The notes: generated from the letters alone by a model not told the origin. A stretch of DNA of 64,000 nt from Paludibacteraceae bacterium (GCA_017509715.1 JAFWOU010000019.1:1-64000); one strand, 5' to 3'. Counted from the first letter of the stretch, positions 39,697 through 48,984 are shown. Translations and numbers: made by a program.

Positions 39697-42021
39697 ATGA
39701 GCAAAAATCTGGTGATAGTAGAGTCGCCCGCCAAGGCGAAAACGATTGAGAAATTTCTGGGAAACGATTTTCATGTACTGTCCTCACAGGGGCATATACG
39801 CGATATAGAGGCGCTGGGCAAGAACTCGATGGGTATCGACTTTGAGCACAACTATGCGCCCAACTACGTGATTGATCCCAAGAAGCAGCACCTGCTGGAC
39901 GAACTGCGCCGCGAGTCGGACAAGGCCGAGACCGTATGGCTCGCATCCGATGAAGACCGCGAGGGAGAGGCGATAGCATGGCACCTGAAGGAGGTGCTGC
40001 AGTTGGATCCGAAGAAGACCAAACGTATCGTCTTCCACGAGATCACCAAGACGGCTATCCTGCAGGCTATCCAGCATCCGCGCGACATCGACTACCACCT
40101 GGTGGACGCCCAGCAGGCACGTCGCGTGCTGGACCGCATCGTGGGTTTTGAGCTCTCACCTATCCTATGGAAGAAGGTGACCACGGGTCTCTCGGCCGGA
40201 CGTGTCCAGTCGGTGGCCGTACGACTGATTGTGGAGCGCGAACGCGAGATCAACGATTTCGCTACCAGTTCCCACTACCGCATCACGGCCGACTTCACCG
40301 GCCGCAACCCCGGCGACGCCAGCATCCTGCATACGACGCTCAACCATACCTTTGCCCACAAGAAAGACGCGCTCGCCTTTCTGGAGCAATGTCGCAGGGC
40401 TTCGTTCCGCATCGAGGACGTACAGCGCCGTCCGCAGCAGCGCACGCCGGCACCGCCGTTTACTACCTCTTCGCTCCAGCAGGAGGCTGCCCGTAAGCTC
40501 CGCTTTGCTGTGAGCAAGACCATGCGCCTGGCGCAGTCGCTCTACGAGAGCGGACTGATCACCTATATGCGTACCGATTCGGTCAACTTGAGCCAACTGG
40601 CTATCTCTACCGCCAAGGACGAGATCCAGGCCGAGTACGGCAGCCGCTATGCGCGTCCGCGTCATTACCAGACCTCGTCCAAGGGTGCCCAAGAGGCCCA
40701 CGAGGCTATCCGTCCGACCTATATGAACGTGCATCATGCCGGTCATACGCCCGACGAGCAACGGCTGTACGAACTGATCTGGAAGCGCACCATCGCCTGC
40801 CAGATGGCCGATGCCGAGATTGAGCAGACGCGCATGGAGGTGTCGGTATCCAATTCCGACTACCGGTTTGTGGCCATCGGTGAGGTGGTGCAGTTCGACG
40901 GCTTCATGCGCGCGTACGTGCAATCTACGGACGAGGCCGAGGAGGATAAGCAGCGACTTCCCCATATGGCTATGCACGAATCGCTTCGCCTGAACGAGAT
41001 GATCGCCACCCAGACCTACGCCAAGCCGCCCTACCGCTATACGGAGGCTTCGCTGGTGAAGAAGATGGAGGAACTGGGTATCGGACGTCCGTCTACCTAC
41101 GCCTCGATCATCGAGACGATACAGAACGTCAAGTACGTAGAGCGCGGTTCCGTGGCCGGACACAAGCGCGACTACCGCGTCTATACCCTGCGCGACGATA
41201 AGATCCAGGAACGCATACGTCAGGAGATGGCGGGCGCCGACTCGCAGAAACTGATGCCGACCGATCTGGGCTATATCACCAATGACTTCCTGGTAGATAA
41301 TTTCCGCAGCATCCTGCAGTATGATTTCACGGCCAAAGAAGAGGCTAACTTCGACCTCATTGCCGAAGGCAAAGCCGAGTGGGTACAGACCGTCGATACG
41401 TTCTACCACACCTTCCAGCCCATGCTCAGCTCCGTGCCGAGCGGCAAGATAGCCGGACGCGAACTGGGTACCGATCCCGAGAGCGGACTACCTGTCTATG
41501 CCAAGATCAGCAAAATGGGGCCCTGCGTACAACTGGGTTCGGCCGAGACCAGCAAGCCGAGATTTGCGAGCCTGAAGAAGGGACAGTCGATCTTCTCCAT
41601 CACGCTGAAGGAAGCCCTGGAACTGTTTAAGAATGCCCTTCCGTATACGCTCTGCGAGATAGAGGGGGAACCCGTCATCATCGGCGAAGGTAAGTACGGT
41701 CCGTACTTGCACTACCGCGATGCGTATATCAGCATCCCCAAGCAGATCGATCCGCTGCAGATCACCCAAGAGGAGGCACAACAGTTGCTGGACAAGCACA
41801 ACCAGCAACAGGTGCCGCTGCAAGAGTGGGGCGAGATACAGATCATCAACGGTCGGTTCGGTCCGTATATCAAGACACCGACGGCTAATTACCGCCTGCC
41901 GCGTGGCACGAAAACCGAGGCGTTGACCGAGCAACAAGTGCGTGAAATCATCGCAAAAGAGGCCGAATCGCCCTCTCAAACCCCAAGAAAACGCACTTTT
42001 CGCAAAAAAACTGCAAAATAA
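39697..42021 (+). CDS. topA: DNA topoisomerase I
   Basis: 774 residues. Toprim domain at the start (KNLVIVESPAKAKTIEKFLG ... WLASDEDREGEAIAWHL); the active-site tyrosine is in GLITYMRTDSVNLSQ (about residue 291). Two C-terminal repeats of the GPYLHYRDAYISIPK / GRFGPYIKTPTANYRLPRGT type replace the zinc fingers of enterobacterial enzymes, normal for Bacteroidetes. It relaxes negative supercoils. The end is basic (PRKRTFRKKTAK). Confidence 0.96.
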   Translation: MSKNLVIVESPAKAKTIEKFLGNDFHVLSSQGHIRDIEALGKNSMGIDFEHNYAPNYVIDPKKQHLLDELRRESDKAETVWLASDEDREGEAIAWHLKEVLQLDPKKTKRIVFHEITKTAILQAIQHPRDIDYHLVDAQQARRVLDRIVGFELSPILWKKVTTGLSAGRVQSVAVRLIVEREREINDFATSSHYRITADFTGRNPGDASILHTTLNHTFAHKKDALAFLEQCRRASFRIEDVQRRPQQRTPAPPFTTSSLQQEAARKLRFAVSKTMRLAQSLYESGLITYMRTDSVNLSQLAISTAKDEIQAEYGSRYARPRHYQTSSKGAQEAHEAIRPTYMNVHHAGHTPDEQRLYELIWKRTIACQMADAEIEQTRMEVSVSNSDYRFVAIGEVVQFDGFMRAYVQSTDEAEEDKQRLPHMAMHESLRLNEMIATQTYAKPPYRYTEASLVKKMEELGIGRPSTYASIIETIQNVKYVERGSVAGHKRDYRVYTLRDDKIQERIRQEMAGADSQKLMPTDLGYITNDFLVDNFRSILQYDFTAKEEANFDLIAEGKAEWVQTVDTFYHTFQPMLSSVPSGKIAGRELGTDPESGLPVYAKISKMGPCVQLGSAETSKPRFASLKKGQSIFSITLKEALELFKNALPYTLCEIEGEPVIIGEGKYGPYLHYRDAYISIPKQIDPLQITQEEAQQLLDKHNQQQVPLQEWGEIQIINGRFGPYIKTPTANYRLPRGTKTEALTEQQVREIIAKEAESPSQTPRKRTFRKKTAK

Positions 42022-42022
42022 T

Positions 42023-42053
42023 TTGCGTATATCAAAAAAAAGCAGTACCTTTG
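42023..42053 (+). promoter_or_regulatory. Promoter of the tRNA-Pro unit
   Basis: TTTGCGTATATC -33 region (TTG at 42023-42025), 20-nt spacer, TACCTTTG (42046-42053). It starts immediately after the topA stop. Confidence 0.85.
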
Positions 42054-42059
42054 CACCCG

Positions 42060-42284
42060 CTTTTTCGTCGGAAGGGGCTCGGCTAACAAAATTCGCACGC
42101 GAATTAAAAGCGCCTCGCACTTCCTCCTCTCCGATTAAAACAACGCTTCGCTAGCGTTTTATCGGGAGAAAGCAAAATACTCAATCGAAATGCTAGCAAC
42201 GCGATATTTCGATTGAAGAGCGGAGGCCTCGAGGACCTTAATGAATCTGTGATTCAGTCCGTGTCCGAGAGTGCCGAACGCGAA
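42060..42284 (+). other. Structured leader between promoter and tRNA-Pro
   Basis: About 225 nt without a convincing gene. Hairpins: AACGC/GCGTT near 42140-42157, a perfect 10-bp stem CAATCGAAAT/ATTTCGATTG near 42182-42215, and TGAATC/GATTCA near 42242-42256. These may guide processing of the tRNA precursor or form a separate small RNA. Confidence 0.5.
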
Positions 42285-42357
42285 CGAGAAGTAGCGCAGT
42301 TGGTAGCGCACCACGTTCGGGACGTGGGGGTCGGGCGTTCGAGTCGCCTCTTCTCGA
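42285..42357 (+). tRNA. tRNA-Pro (anticodon CGG)
   Basis: A full cloverleaf: acceptor stem CGAGAAG (42285-42291) with CTTCTCG (42350-42356), discriminator A42357; D arm GCGC/GCGC; anticodon stem CCACG/CGTGG with loop TTCGGGA, so anticodon CGG at 42318-42320; T arm GGGCG-TTCGAGT-CGCCT. CCA is not encoded. It reads CCG. Confidence 0.95.
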
Positions 42358-42399
42358 CAAAAGGATGGTCTCAATGGCCATCCTTTTACACAAATAGCG

Positions 42400-42993
42400 A
42401 TGCGATACGAACCGGACGACATAGCTCAGGCACTCGAGACGCTGCGCCAAGGCGGCATCATCGTCTATCCCACCGACACGGTATGGGGGATAGGTTGCGA
42501 TGCTACCAACGCCGAGGCCGTACAGCGTATCTACCGGCTCAAACAACGCGAAGACAGCAAGTCGATGCTCGTGCTGCTGGACGCTCCGGGTAAGCTGCAA
42601 GGCTATGTACAGGAGGTGCCGGAGATCGCCTGGGACCTGCTGCAGGCCACCGACCACGACGAGGAGGCGCCGCAGCGTCCGCTGACCATTATCTATCCGG
42701 GTGCCAAGAACCTGGCCAAAAACCTCGTGGCCGAAGACGGTTCGATAGGCATACGCATCACCTCGGAGCCCTTCAGCCAGGCCCTGTGCCAACGGCTGAA
42801 ACGGCCTATTGTCTCCACGAGCGCTAATATCAGCGGTCAACCCGCTGCGCGCTTCTACGATGAGATCGACGAGGCAATTCTCACCGGTGCAGACTATGTC
42901 TGCCGCTTCCGACGCGATGACCAAACGCCTCACGAGCCCAGCAGCATCATCAAACTCGGCCAAGACGGCACGTTCCAAATCATACGCCCATGA
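42400..42993 (+). CDS. Sua5/YciO/YrdC-family protein (threonylcarbamoyl-AMP synthase type)
   Basis: 197 residues. YrdC fold motifs: GGIIVYPTDTVWGIGCDATNAEAVQRIYRLKQRE at the start, TIIYPGAKNLAKNL, IGIRITSEPFSQALCQRL and PIVSTSANISGQPAA. TsaC/Sua5 proteins make threonylcarbamoyl-AMP for t6A37 of tRNAs reading ANN codons. The C-terminal SUA5 domain is absent, as in TsaC and YciO. TsaC function is likely but YciO-like function cannot be excluded. It lies 42 bp after tRNA-Pro and overlaps the next start by 4 nt. Confidence 0.88.
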   Translation: MRYEPDDIAQALETLRQGGIIVYPTDTVWGIGCDATNAEAVQRIYRLKQREDSKSMLVLLDAPGKLQGYVQEVPEIAWDLLQATDHDEEAPQRPLTIIYPGAKNLAKNLVAEDGSIGIRITSEPFSQALCQRLKRPIVSTSANISGQPAARFYDEIDEAILTGADYVCRFRRDDQTPHEPSSIIKLGQDGTFQIIRP

Positions 42994-44258
42994 ACCTCAG
43001 ACGAAGTCAACAAATATGCTACTTGCTGGCTGACCTGTTCTCCGCCGAACTGGTCTGGTTGCTCTTTCTGGGTTTCCGATGGCTGGTGTATGAGGGCAAG
43101 ATTCTGAGCATGGAGACGGTGGTGATTCCGGCCTTTAATTTCTACATGCCGCTGGTGATCTATCCGCTGGTGTGCCTCGTGGTCTATTACCTCTCGGGCT
43201 ATTACCTCCGTCCGCTGCAGAAACCGCTGTTGCGTGAGCTTTGGCGCACCTTGGCCTCGGCGGCCATCATCAGTACGGTCTTCTTCTTCGCTATTGTGAT
43301 CGACGACCAGGTAGATGACTACCATCGCTACTTCGTCTCGCTGGCCGTGCTCTTCGGACTGCAGTTTATCGTCAGCTATATCCCCCGCCTCAGCATCACC
43401 CTGCTCAGTCGCCGACGCGGCAAGAAGCGCGTACAGACCATCCACTCGTTGGACGAAGCCCGTGCGCTAAAGGCCGAGACGGTGGACGAGGTCATCATCG
43501 ACCTGCCCCGGGAGGCCAAGGAGGAGGAGATATACGACTATATCAAGTTGCTCTACCCCAAGTCGGTGGAGATTGCTGTACGTCCCCGCTTGTACGACAT
43601 CTTGACCGGTGCCGCACGTATCGACGAGGTGGGAGCACCGCCGCTGGTGCGCATCACGGAGCATAAGATGAGCGATGCCGGTCTGTGTATCAAGCGTGCG
43701 GCCGACATCGTAGCAGCCCTGCTGACGCTGGTGCTGCTCTCGCCGCTATATGCCTTGTTGGCATTGCTGGTAGCCTTGAGCAGCCGCGGTCCGATATTGT
43801 ATCGCCAGGAGCGTATCGGCAAGCATGGCCTGCCCTTCCGCATCCTGAAGTTCCGCACGATGTACAAGGATGCCGAAGGCGAGACGCCGCAGCTGAGTGC
43901 GGATCACGACCCGCGTATCACGCCCGTAGGACGCTGGATGCGTAGGTATAGGTTGGACGAACTGCCTCAGATGTGGAATATCTTGCGGGGCGACATGTCG
44001 CTGGTAGGACCGCGTCCCGAACGCGCCTATTTCATTCGTCAGATCGAGGAGCGTGCGCCCTATTACTGCCTCTTGTATAAAGTGCGACCGGGACTGACCA
44101 GTTGGGGACCGATACGCGTCGGCTATACCGATACGATGGATAAGATGGTGGAGCGCCTCAACTGCGACATCGCCTACGTGGAGAATATGTCGCTGGCGCT
44201 GGATGTGAAGATATTGTTCTTTACCGTGGGCGTGCTCGTGCGCGGGCAGGGACAATAA
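42990..44258 (+). CDS. Polyprenyl-phosphate sugar-1-phosphate transferase
   Basis: 422 residues of the WbaP/WcaJ-like two-part type: four N-terminal membrane helices (about 10-125), a Rossmann-like CoA-binding-like middle (~145-220), then a fifth helix and the bacterial sugar transferase domain (RAADIVAALLTLVLLSPLYA; YRQERIGKHGLPFRILKFRTM; RRYRLDELPQMWNILRGDMSLVGPRPE). It links the first sugar phosphate of a surface polysaccharide to undecaprenyl phosphate. The main glycan cluster is 12 kb away (56.6-63.7 kb) and could use this priming enzyme. Confidence 0.92.
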   Translation: MNLRRSQQICYLLADLFSAELVWLLFLGFRWLVYEGKILSMETVVIPAFNFYMPLVIYPLVCLVVYYLSGYYLRPLQKPLLRELWRTLASAAIISTVFFFAIVIDDQVDDYHRYFVSLAVLFGLQFIVSYIPRLSITLLSRRRGKKRVQTIHSLDEARALKAETVDEVIIDLPREAKEEEIYDYIKLLYPKSVEIAVRPRLYDILTGAARIDEVGAPPLVRITEHKMSDAGLCIKRAADIVAALLTLVLLSPLYALLALLVALSSRGPILYRQERIGKHGLPFRILKFRTMYKDAEGETPQLSADHDPRITPVGRWMRRYRLDELPQMWNILRGDMSLVGPRPERAYFIRQIEERAPYYCLLYKVRPGLTSWGPIRVGYTDTMDKMVERLNCDIAYVENMSLALDVKILFFTVGVLVRGQGQ

Positions 44259-44262
44259 GGAA

Positions 44263-44865
44263 TTAGAGTTGCCCGGCCGAGACGAGGTTGATGACCCGCT
44301 CGGTGATACGATCCTTGTCCTCGGCATCGTATTCCTCCTTGAGGTCGTTCTTGAAGAGCTTGGCAATAAACTGCCAGAAATTCGCTACAAATTTATTCTT
44401 GTATTTCTCGATGAGTTCGAAACTAGTGTGCTGACACTCGCGGTCGAGCAGCAGCATGAGCATCTTGCCCTGCGAGGCATACATGCCGCGAAAGTCGTCC
44501 TCGTACTTATGAAACAGTTCGCGCTCGTAACGCCGGAACCACTTCTTCTGTTCGCGTCGCGTTTCCAGTTTGGCCAATTCCTTGTCGGCATAGATGATGT
44601 CCTTACGAATGCTGCGCGCATAGGGCAGGGTCTTCTTCACGTCGCGCACCGTGCGCCAGTAGAAGCGCTCCTGCTGCTTGCTCTTGAAGCGGAGCGGTGG
44701 GTAGATATAGACGTCGTGGTGATAGACATGCATCAGGCTGTCGCCGTCCGGCAACTGTTCATAACGCATGTAGGTATGTATCAGTTCACGATCCAAAAAA
44801 TCGCCAGCGAGCACGGTTGTGCTCACCGACGATACGAGGAACAATATGATTAGCAGTCGTTTCAT
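44263..44865 (-). CDS. DUF4294 protein, exported
   Basis: 200 residues starting at ATG 44865 (MKRLLIILFLVSSVSTTVLAGDF), a signal peptide cleaved after A-L-A-G or V-L-A. Longer frames to 44970 have no signal and are rejected. The body matches DUF4294, a Bacteroidetes family: PDGDSLMHVYHHDVYIYPPLRFKSKQQERFYWRTVRDVKKTLPYARSIRKDIIYADKELAKL. The function is unknown; a periplasmic role is inferred. It lies 47 bp downstream of proS, same direction. Confidence 0.88.
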   Translation of the reverse strand: MKRLLIILFLVSSVSTTVLAGDFLDRELIHTYMRYEQLPDGDSLMHVYHHDVYIYPPLRFKSKQQERFYWRTVRDVKKTLPYARSIRKDIIYADKELAKLETRREQKKWFRRYERELFHKYEDDFRGMYASQGKMLMLLLDRECQHTSFELIEKYKNKFVANFWQFIAKLFKNDLKEEYDAEDKDRITERVINLVSAGQL

Positions 44866-44912
44866 GCGATAGTGGGTCTTACTGACTGCAACGCAACAAA
44901 TTCTGTGCCAAA

Positions 44913-46403
44913 TCAATACGAGAGGGCGAAGACCACGCGGCCGGCCGACGGCTTGCCGGTGACCATACACGTACCGGGTTCGCTATGATGGCCCGGCAGG
45001 TCGGCCAACGGGATGCAGCGGATCGTAGCCTTGGTGTCGGCCTTGATCTGCTCCTCGGTCTCGGGCGTACCATCCCAGTGGGCCAGGATGAAACCGCCCT
45101 TCTTCACCTCCTCCTTGAACTCGTCGTAGGAGTTAACCTCGCGCGTATTGGCGATGCGGAAGTCGAGGGCTTTCTGGTAGATATTCTGCTGGATATCCTC
45201 GAGCATCGTTTGGATGCGGGCTACGATACCCTCCAGGCTGACGGTCTCTTTCTCCATCGTGTCGCGACGTGCGATCTCGATGGTGCCGTTCTCCAGGTCG
45301 CGTCCACCCATAGCCAGACGTACCGGCACGCCCTTCAGCTCGTAGTCGGCGAACTTATAGCCCGGCGTGTACTTGTCGTCGGTATCTACCTTGACGCGGA
45401 TGCCGAGTGCCTTGAGTTCGTCGGCAATCGGATTGAGCTTCTCCATCAGGGCGGCCAACTGATCCTCCTTCTTATAGATCGGCACGATGACTACCTGGGT
45501 CGGCGCCAGGTTCGGCGGCAGGACGAGTCCGTTGTCGTCAGAGTGGGTCATGATGAGCGCACCCATCAGTCGGGTACTTACGCCCCACGAGGTAGCCCAT
45601 ACGTACTCCAGTTTGTTCTCCTTGCTCAGGAACTTGACGTCAAACGACTTGGCGAAGTTCTGACCCAGGAAGTGGCTCGTACCGGCCTGCAGGGCCTTGC
45701 CGTCCTGCATCATGGCCTCGATACAGTAGGTGTTCAGCGCACCCGCGAAGCGCTCGTTGGGCGACTTCACGCCCTTCACTACGGGGATAGCCATCACCTT
45801 CTCGGCAAAGTCGGCATATACGTCCAGCATCTGGCGTGCATAGTCCTCGGCCTCCTCCTTGGTGGCATGGGCGGTGTGGCCCTCCTGCCAAAGGAACTCG
45901 GCCGTACGCAGGAACAGACGCGTACGCATCTCCCAGCGCATCACGTTGCACCACTGATTGCACAGTATCGGCAGGTCGCGATACGACGAGATCCAGTTCT
46001 TGTAGGTGGACCAGATGATGGTCTCCGAGGTCGGACGGATGATCAGTTCTTCCTCCAGTTTGGCATTCTCGTCCACTACCACGCCACGGCCGTTCGGGTC
46101 GTTCTTCAGGCGGTGGTGAGTCACCACGGCGCACTCCTTGGCAAAGCCCTCCACATGCTCGGCCTCACGGCTCAGGAACGATTTCGGGATCAGTAGCGGG
46201 AAATAGGCGTTCTTCACACCCTGCTGCTTGAATCGGCGATCCAGCTCTTGCTGAATCGTCTCCCATATTGCATAGCCATAAGGCTTGATCACCATACATC
46301 CGCGTACGGCACTCTGCTCGGCCAGGTCGGCCTTGACCACCAACTCGTTATACCACTTGGAATAGTCCTCCGAACGAGGGGTCAGTTTCTGAAAATTTGC
46401 CAT
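44913..46403 (-). CDS. proS: Prolyl-tRNA synthetase (archaeal/eukaryotic type)
   Basis: 496 residues, without the editing insertion of the larger bacterial type. Class II motifs: motif 2 [26 protein letters not shown], motif 3 near [30 protein letters not shown], and the anticodon-binding domain [31 protein letters not shown]. The C-terminal part binds zinc in related enzymes ([21 protein letters not shown]). It attaches proline to tRNA-Pro, one of which is 2.5 kb away. Promoter at 46445-46475. Confidence 0.96.
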   Translation of the reverse strand: MANFQKLTPRSEDYSKWYNELVVKADLAEQSAVRGCMVIKPYGYAIWETIQQELDRRFKQQGVKNAYFPLLIPKSFLSREAEHVEGFAKECAVVTHHRLKNDPNGRGVVVDENAKLEEELIIRPTSETIIWSTYKNWISSYRDLPILCNQWCNVMRWEMRTRLFLRTAEFLWQEGHTAHATKEEAEDYARQMLDVYADFAEKVMAIPVVKGVKSPNERFAGALNTYCIEAMMQDGKALQAGTSHFLGQNFAKSFDVKFLSKENKLEYVWATSWGVSTRLMGALIMTHSDDNGLVLPPNLAPTQVVIVPIYKKEDQLAALMEKLNPIADELKALGIRVKVDTDDKYTPGYKFADYELKGVPVRLAMGGRDLENGTIEIARRDTMEKETVSLEGIVARIQTMLEDIQQNIYQKALDFRIANTREVNSYDEFKEEVKKGGFILAHWDGTPETEEQIKADTKATIRCIPLADLPGHHSEPGTCMVTGKPSAGRVVFALSY

Positions 46404-46444
46404 ATATTATTCTGTATTCTGTATTCTCTTTTCAAAATCGGCTG

Positions 46445-46475
46445 CAAAGGTACGAAAAAAAAATCACATGTGCAA
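46445..46475 (-). promoter_or_regulatory. Promoter of proS
   Basis: Minus strand TTTGCACATGTG -33 region (TTG at 46473-46475), 20-nt spacer, TACCTTTG (46445-46452). Confidence 0.88.
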
Positions 46476-46591
46476 ATAAATTTGCATATATCAAACTTTG
46501 GTCGCGAAAAATGCAATTTTTCTTTTAATTTCGCGAGCTACGCATGTATATTGGTCGCGAAAAGCGCATATTTTCTTTAATTTCGCGAGCA

Positions 46592-46971
46592 ACATTGCCT
46601 CCGGCAGGTACCTACCTTCGGTGCAGACCGGCCAAGCCGGTGTCTTTTGACAGATAGCAGTTGTGGCTGGCGCGGTTCTTTGTTCTGTGCTTCGGCCGTC
46701 CGGCCCGAGATTTTCTTTACTTGGAGCCCCCGCGAAGTGCTAACGTAGTGATACTTCGTGGGGAAAGGAGGAACAGCGGCAAGTTAAACGCGCCTAGCGC
46801 GTTTCGGTCTTGCAAGCTTGTTCCGACGCCGTTTCCTGCTCCGCGAGTAAGCGCGGAGGATTTCCATAGCTGTTTACTCCTCGCCGCTATCTCGGCGAGC
46901 ATATTGTCCTTTGTCTATTATCCGGCAATTCTATTGCCGTCTCATTGTGCACTTTTTTCGCATATTTGCGG
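46592..46971. repeat. Hairpin-mosaic non-coding element, copy A (380 bp)
   Basis: Starts with TTGCCTCCGGC and ends with CATATTTGCGGCAA; both ends recur at 48655-48890. Inside are small perfect hairpins: ACCGGC-CAA-GCCGGT, AACGCGC-CTA-GCGCGTT, CTCCGCG-n6-CGCGGAG, CTCGCCG-n6-CGGCGAG and CGGCAAT-TCT-ATTGCCG. It carries about 140 bp absent from copy C. No gene is seen in the 46476-47073 gap. Confidence 0.8.
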
Positions 46972-47004
46972 CAAGCAAGCGAAAATTTTTGTACAGAGTA
47001 TTCA

Positions 47005-47090
47005 AATTTGTGGATTTTTAGCATATTTAATAAAATAAATTTGTGGATTTTTAGCACTTTTTGCAAAATAAATTTGTGGAAGTCAAAAAA
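47005..47090. repeat. Triplicated promoter-proximal segment
   Basis: AAATTTGTGGA occurs three times (near 47006, 47037 and 47071), the first two followed by TTTTTAGCA. Each contains the TTTG of a possible -33 box; the last one is the -33 of the next promoter. Confidence 0.75.
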
Positions 47091-47104
47091 AAGCAGTACC
47101 TTTG
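47074..47104 (+). promoter_or_regulatory. Promoter of the DUF4143 ATPase
   Basis: TTG (47074-47076), 20-nt spacer, TACCTTTG (47097-47104) followed by CAG. Confidence 0.85.
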
Positions 47105-47131
47105 CAGCGGATTTTAAAATGATTTAGTGCT

Positions 47132-48463
47132 ATGATATTCAAACGTAAATTGTATGACACGATGCTTCGTTGGAAAAACGAACGTCAAGGAAAGACAGCC
47201 TTGATGATAAAAGGGGCACGCCGTGTCGGAAAATCGACATTAGTAGAAGAGTTCGCCAAAAAAGAATACAAATCCTATATCCTTATAGATTTCTCACGGA
47301 CAGACAAAGAATTGGAAGCATTTTTTGATAATCTGCTTGACTTGGATTATTTCTTTGTTCGATTGCAAAACAAGTTCGGCGTATCACTCTCTCCGCGTGA
47401 ATCTGTAATCGTGTTTGACGAAGTGCAAAATTTCCCACCTGCACGTCAAGCCATTAAACATCTGGTTAAAGATGGTCGCTATGATTATATTGAGACGGGG
47501 TCGCTCATAAGCATCAAGAAAAACATACAGGGTATCATTATTCCGAGTGAAGAACATTCGGAAACACTCTATCCTATGGATTTGGAGGAGTTTTATTGGG
47601 CTATAGGCAACGAGACGACACCTATACAACTGCGTCAAACGTATGAAATGCACCGTCCGATGGGGGATTCAGTGCATCGCCAGTGGATGCGTGATCTACG
47701 TTTGTATATGCTTGTCGGTGGAATGCCTCAAGCGGTTGATGCATATTTACAATACAAAGATATGCGCGCGGTAGACGATGTGAAACGTGAAATATTGGAA
47801 CTATACTATAATGATTTCCGCAAGATAGATTCTACAGGTAGAGCATCTCGTCTGTTTTCAGCTATCCCGAGTCAACTCAATAGTAACGCTTCTCGGTATC
47901 AGGTAAGCGGCGTTATTGAAAATCAGACCGCAGAACGAGTTGCTGAAGTGATTGCGGATATGGAAGATAGCCAAACTATCTTGATGGCATACCATGTAAA
48001 TGATCCCGAAGTGGGAATGGGGCAATTCAAAGATTTTTCGCGTTATAAAATGTTTATGGCAGATACCGGTTTATTTGTGACGCTTGCGTTCTGGGATAAA
48101 TCGTATACGGAAAACATCATTTACAATAAACTGCTCTCTGATAAGTTGGAAGCAAATTTAGGATATGTGTACGAAAACTTGATTGCTCAAATGCTCAAGA
48201 CAGCAGGGAATGAGTTATATTACTATACTTTCCCGACCGGCAACGGAAACAAAAATTATGAGATCGACTTTCTTCTTTCGCGAGCCAACAAACTTGTACC
48301 TATAGAAGTGAAGTCGTCTGGTTACAAGACACATAAGTCGCTTGATGAGTTCTGCACTAAGTACTCATCACGCGTAGGAGACCGTATATTGCTCTATACC
48401 AAGGATTATCAAAAGGATGGTGCAATAAAGTGCTTACCCGTTTATTTCACTCCGTTTTTGTAA
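47132..48463 (+). CDS. AAA ATPase with DUF4143 C-terminal domain
   Basis: 443 residues. Walker A GARRVGKSTLVEEF (about 26-39) and Walker B VIVFDEVQNF (about 92-101) define the AAA_14 domain. The C-terminal DUF4143 part ends with a PD-(D/E)xK-like motif, YEIDFLLSRANKLVPIEVKSSG (about 386-407). Such proteins are very common, mobile and variable in Bacteroidales; function unknown. It has its own promoter and a terminator at 48492-48526, and sits alone between copies of a hairpin-rich non-coding element. Confidence 0.9.
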   Translation: MIFKRKLYDTMLRWKNERQGKTALMIKGARRVGKSTLVEEFAKKEYKSYILIDFSRTDKELEAFFDNLLDLDYFFVRLQNKFGVSLSPRESVIVFDEVQNFPPARQAIKHLVKDGRYDYIETGSLISIKKNIQGIIIPSEEHSETLYPMDLEEFYWAIGNETTPIQLRQTYEMHRPMGDSVHRQWMRDLRLYMLVGGMPQAVDAYLQYKDMRAVDDVKREILELYYNDFRKIDSTGRASRLFSAIPSQLNSNASRYQVSGVIENQTAERVAEVIADMEDSQTILMAYHVNDPEVGMGQFKDFSRYKMFMADTGLFVTLAFWDKSYTENIIYNKLLSDKLEANLGYVYENLIAQMLKTAGNELYYYTFPTGNGNKNYEIDFLLSRANKLVPIEVKSSGYKTHKSLDEFCTKYSSRVGDRILLYTKDYQKDGAIKCLPVYFTPFL

Positions 48464-48491
48464 GACCTCTCCATTTTCCTCTTTGCTCCGT

Positions 48492-48526
48492 GCGCAAGTC
48501 GTCAGGCTTGCGCTTCTCTTTTTTCC
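48492..48526 (+). terminator. Terminator of the DUF4143 ATPase
   Basis: 7-bp stem GCGCAAG/CTTGCGC with an 8-nt loop, then a T-rich run. Confidence 0.7.
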
Positions 48527-48544
48527 CTTTCCGCGAGATTCAAT

Positions 48545-48652
48545 CCGATTGTCCTTTGTTAATTAGCCCGGCATTTGATGCTGGTTCTTAATACGTCCCC
48601 TTTAAGGAGCATGAGCTCCGTTTCATTTTGCACTTTTGTCGTATATTTGCGG
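48545..48652. repeat. Hairpin-mosaic element, copy B (partial)
   Basis: Shares with copies A and C the words ATTGTCCTTTGT, a CCGGCA...TGCYGG hairpin, and the end TTTGCACTTTTGTCG-TATATTTGCGGCAA. It also has GGAGC-ATGA-GCTCC after ACGTCCCC, a pair found again near 54510-54541. Confidence 0.75.
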
Positions 48653-48654
48653 CA

Positions 48655-48890
48655 ACTTGCCTCCGGCGGGTACCTACCTTCGGTGCAAACCGGCCAAGCC
48701 GGTGTTTTTAGGACCTGTAGCGGTGTGTGACCGGCGCGGTTCTTTGTTCTGTGCTTCGGCCGTTAGACCGGAGCTTCTCCGTGGCTGTTTACTTCTCGCC
48801 GCTATTTCGGCGAGCATATTGTCCTTTGTCTATTACCCGGCAATTTCATTGCCGTTTCATTTTGCATTTTTGTCGCATATTTGCGGCAAT
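48655..48890. repeat. Hairpin-mosaic element, copy C
   Basis: Same ends and order of hairpins as copy A without the ~140-bp middle. Loop bases differ from copy A while the stems (for example CGGCAAT/ATTGCCG and CTCGCCG/CGGCGAG) are kept. Confidence 0.8.
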
Positions 48891-48923
48891 TATCCATTTT
48901 TCTCTTATATTTTGCAAATCTAT

Positions 48924-48954
48924 TTGCGTATCTCAGAAAAAAATGGTATCTTTG
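48924..48954 (+). promoter_or_regulatory. Promoter of the 317-aa gene
   Basis: TTTGCGTATCTC -33 region (TTG at 48924-48926), 20-nt spacer, TATCTTTG (48947-48954) followed by CAC. Confidence 0.88.
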
Positions 48955-48984
48955 CACGCAAAACGTGCAAACAACAAAGAAACT

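Noticed and set aside
40165-41409. Minus-strand frame of 414 codons opposite topA
   Set aside because: Shadow frame; TopA motifs on the other strand are complete.
44985-46196. Plus-strand frame of 403 codons opposite proS
   Set aside because: Shadow frame with histidine/arginine/glycine-rich composition typical of antisense.
46661-47038. 125-codon plus-strand frame upstream of the DUF4143 ATPase
   Set aside because: It coincides with hairpin-mosaic element A, whose copy C keeps stems but not the frame.
48636-48984. N-terminal extensions of the 317-aa gene through element C
   Set aside because: They cross a complete promoter at 48924-48954, so the start must be at 48985.
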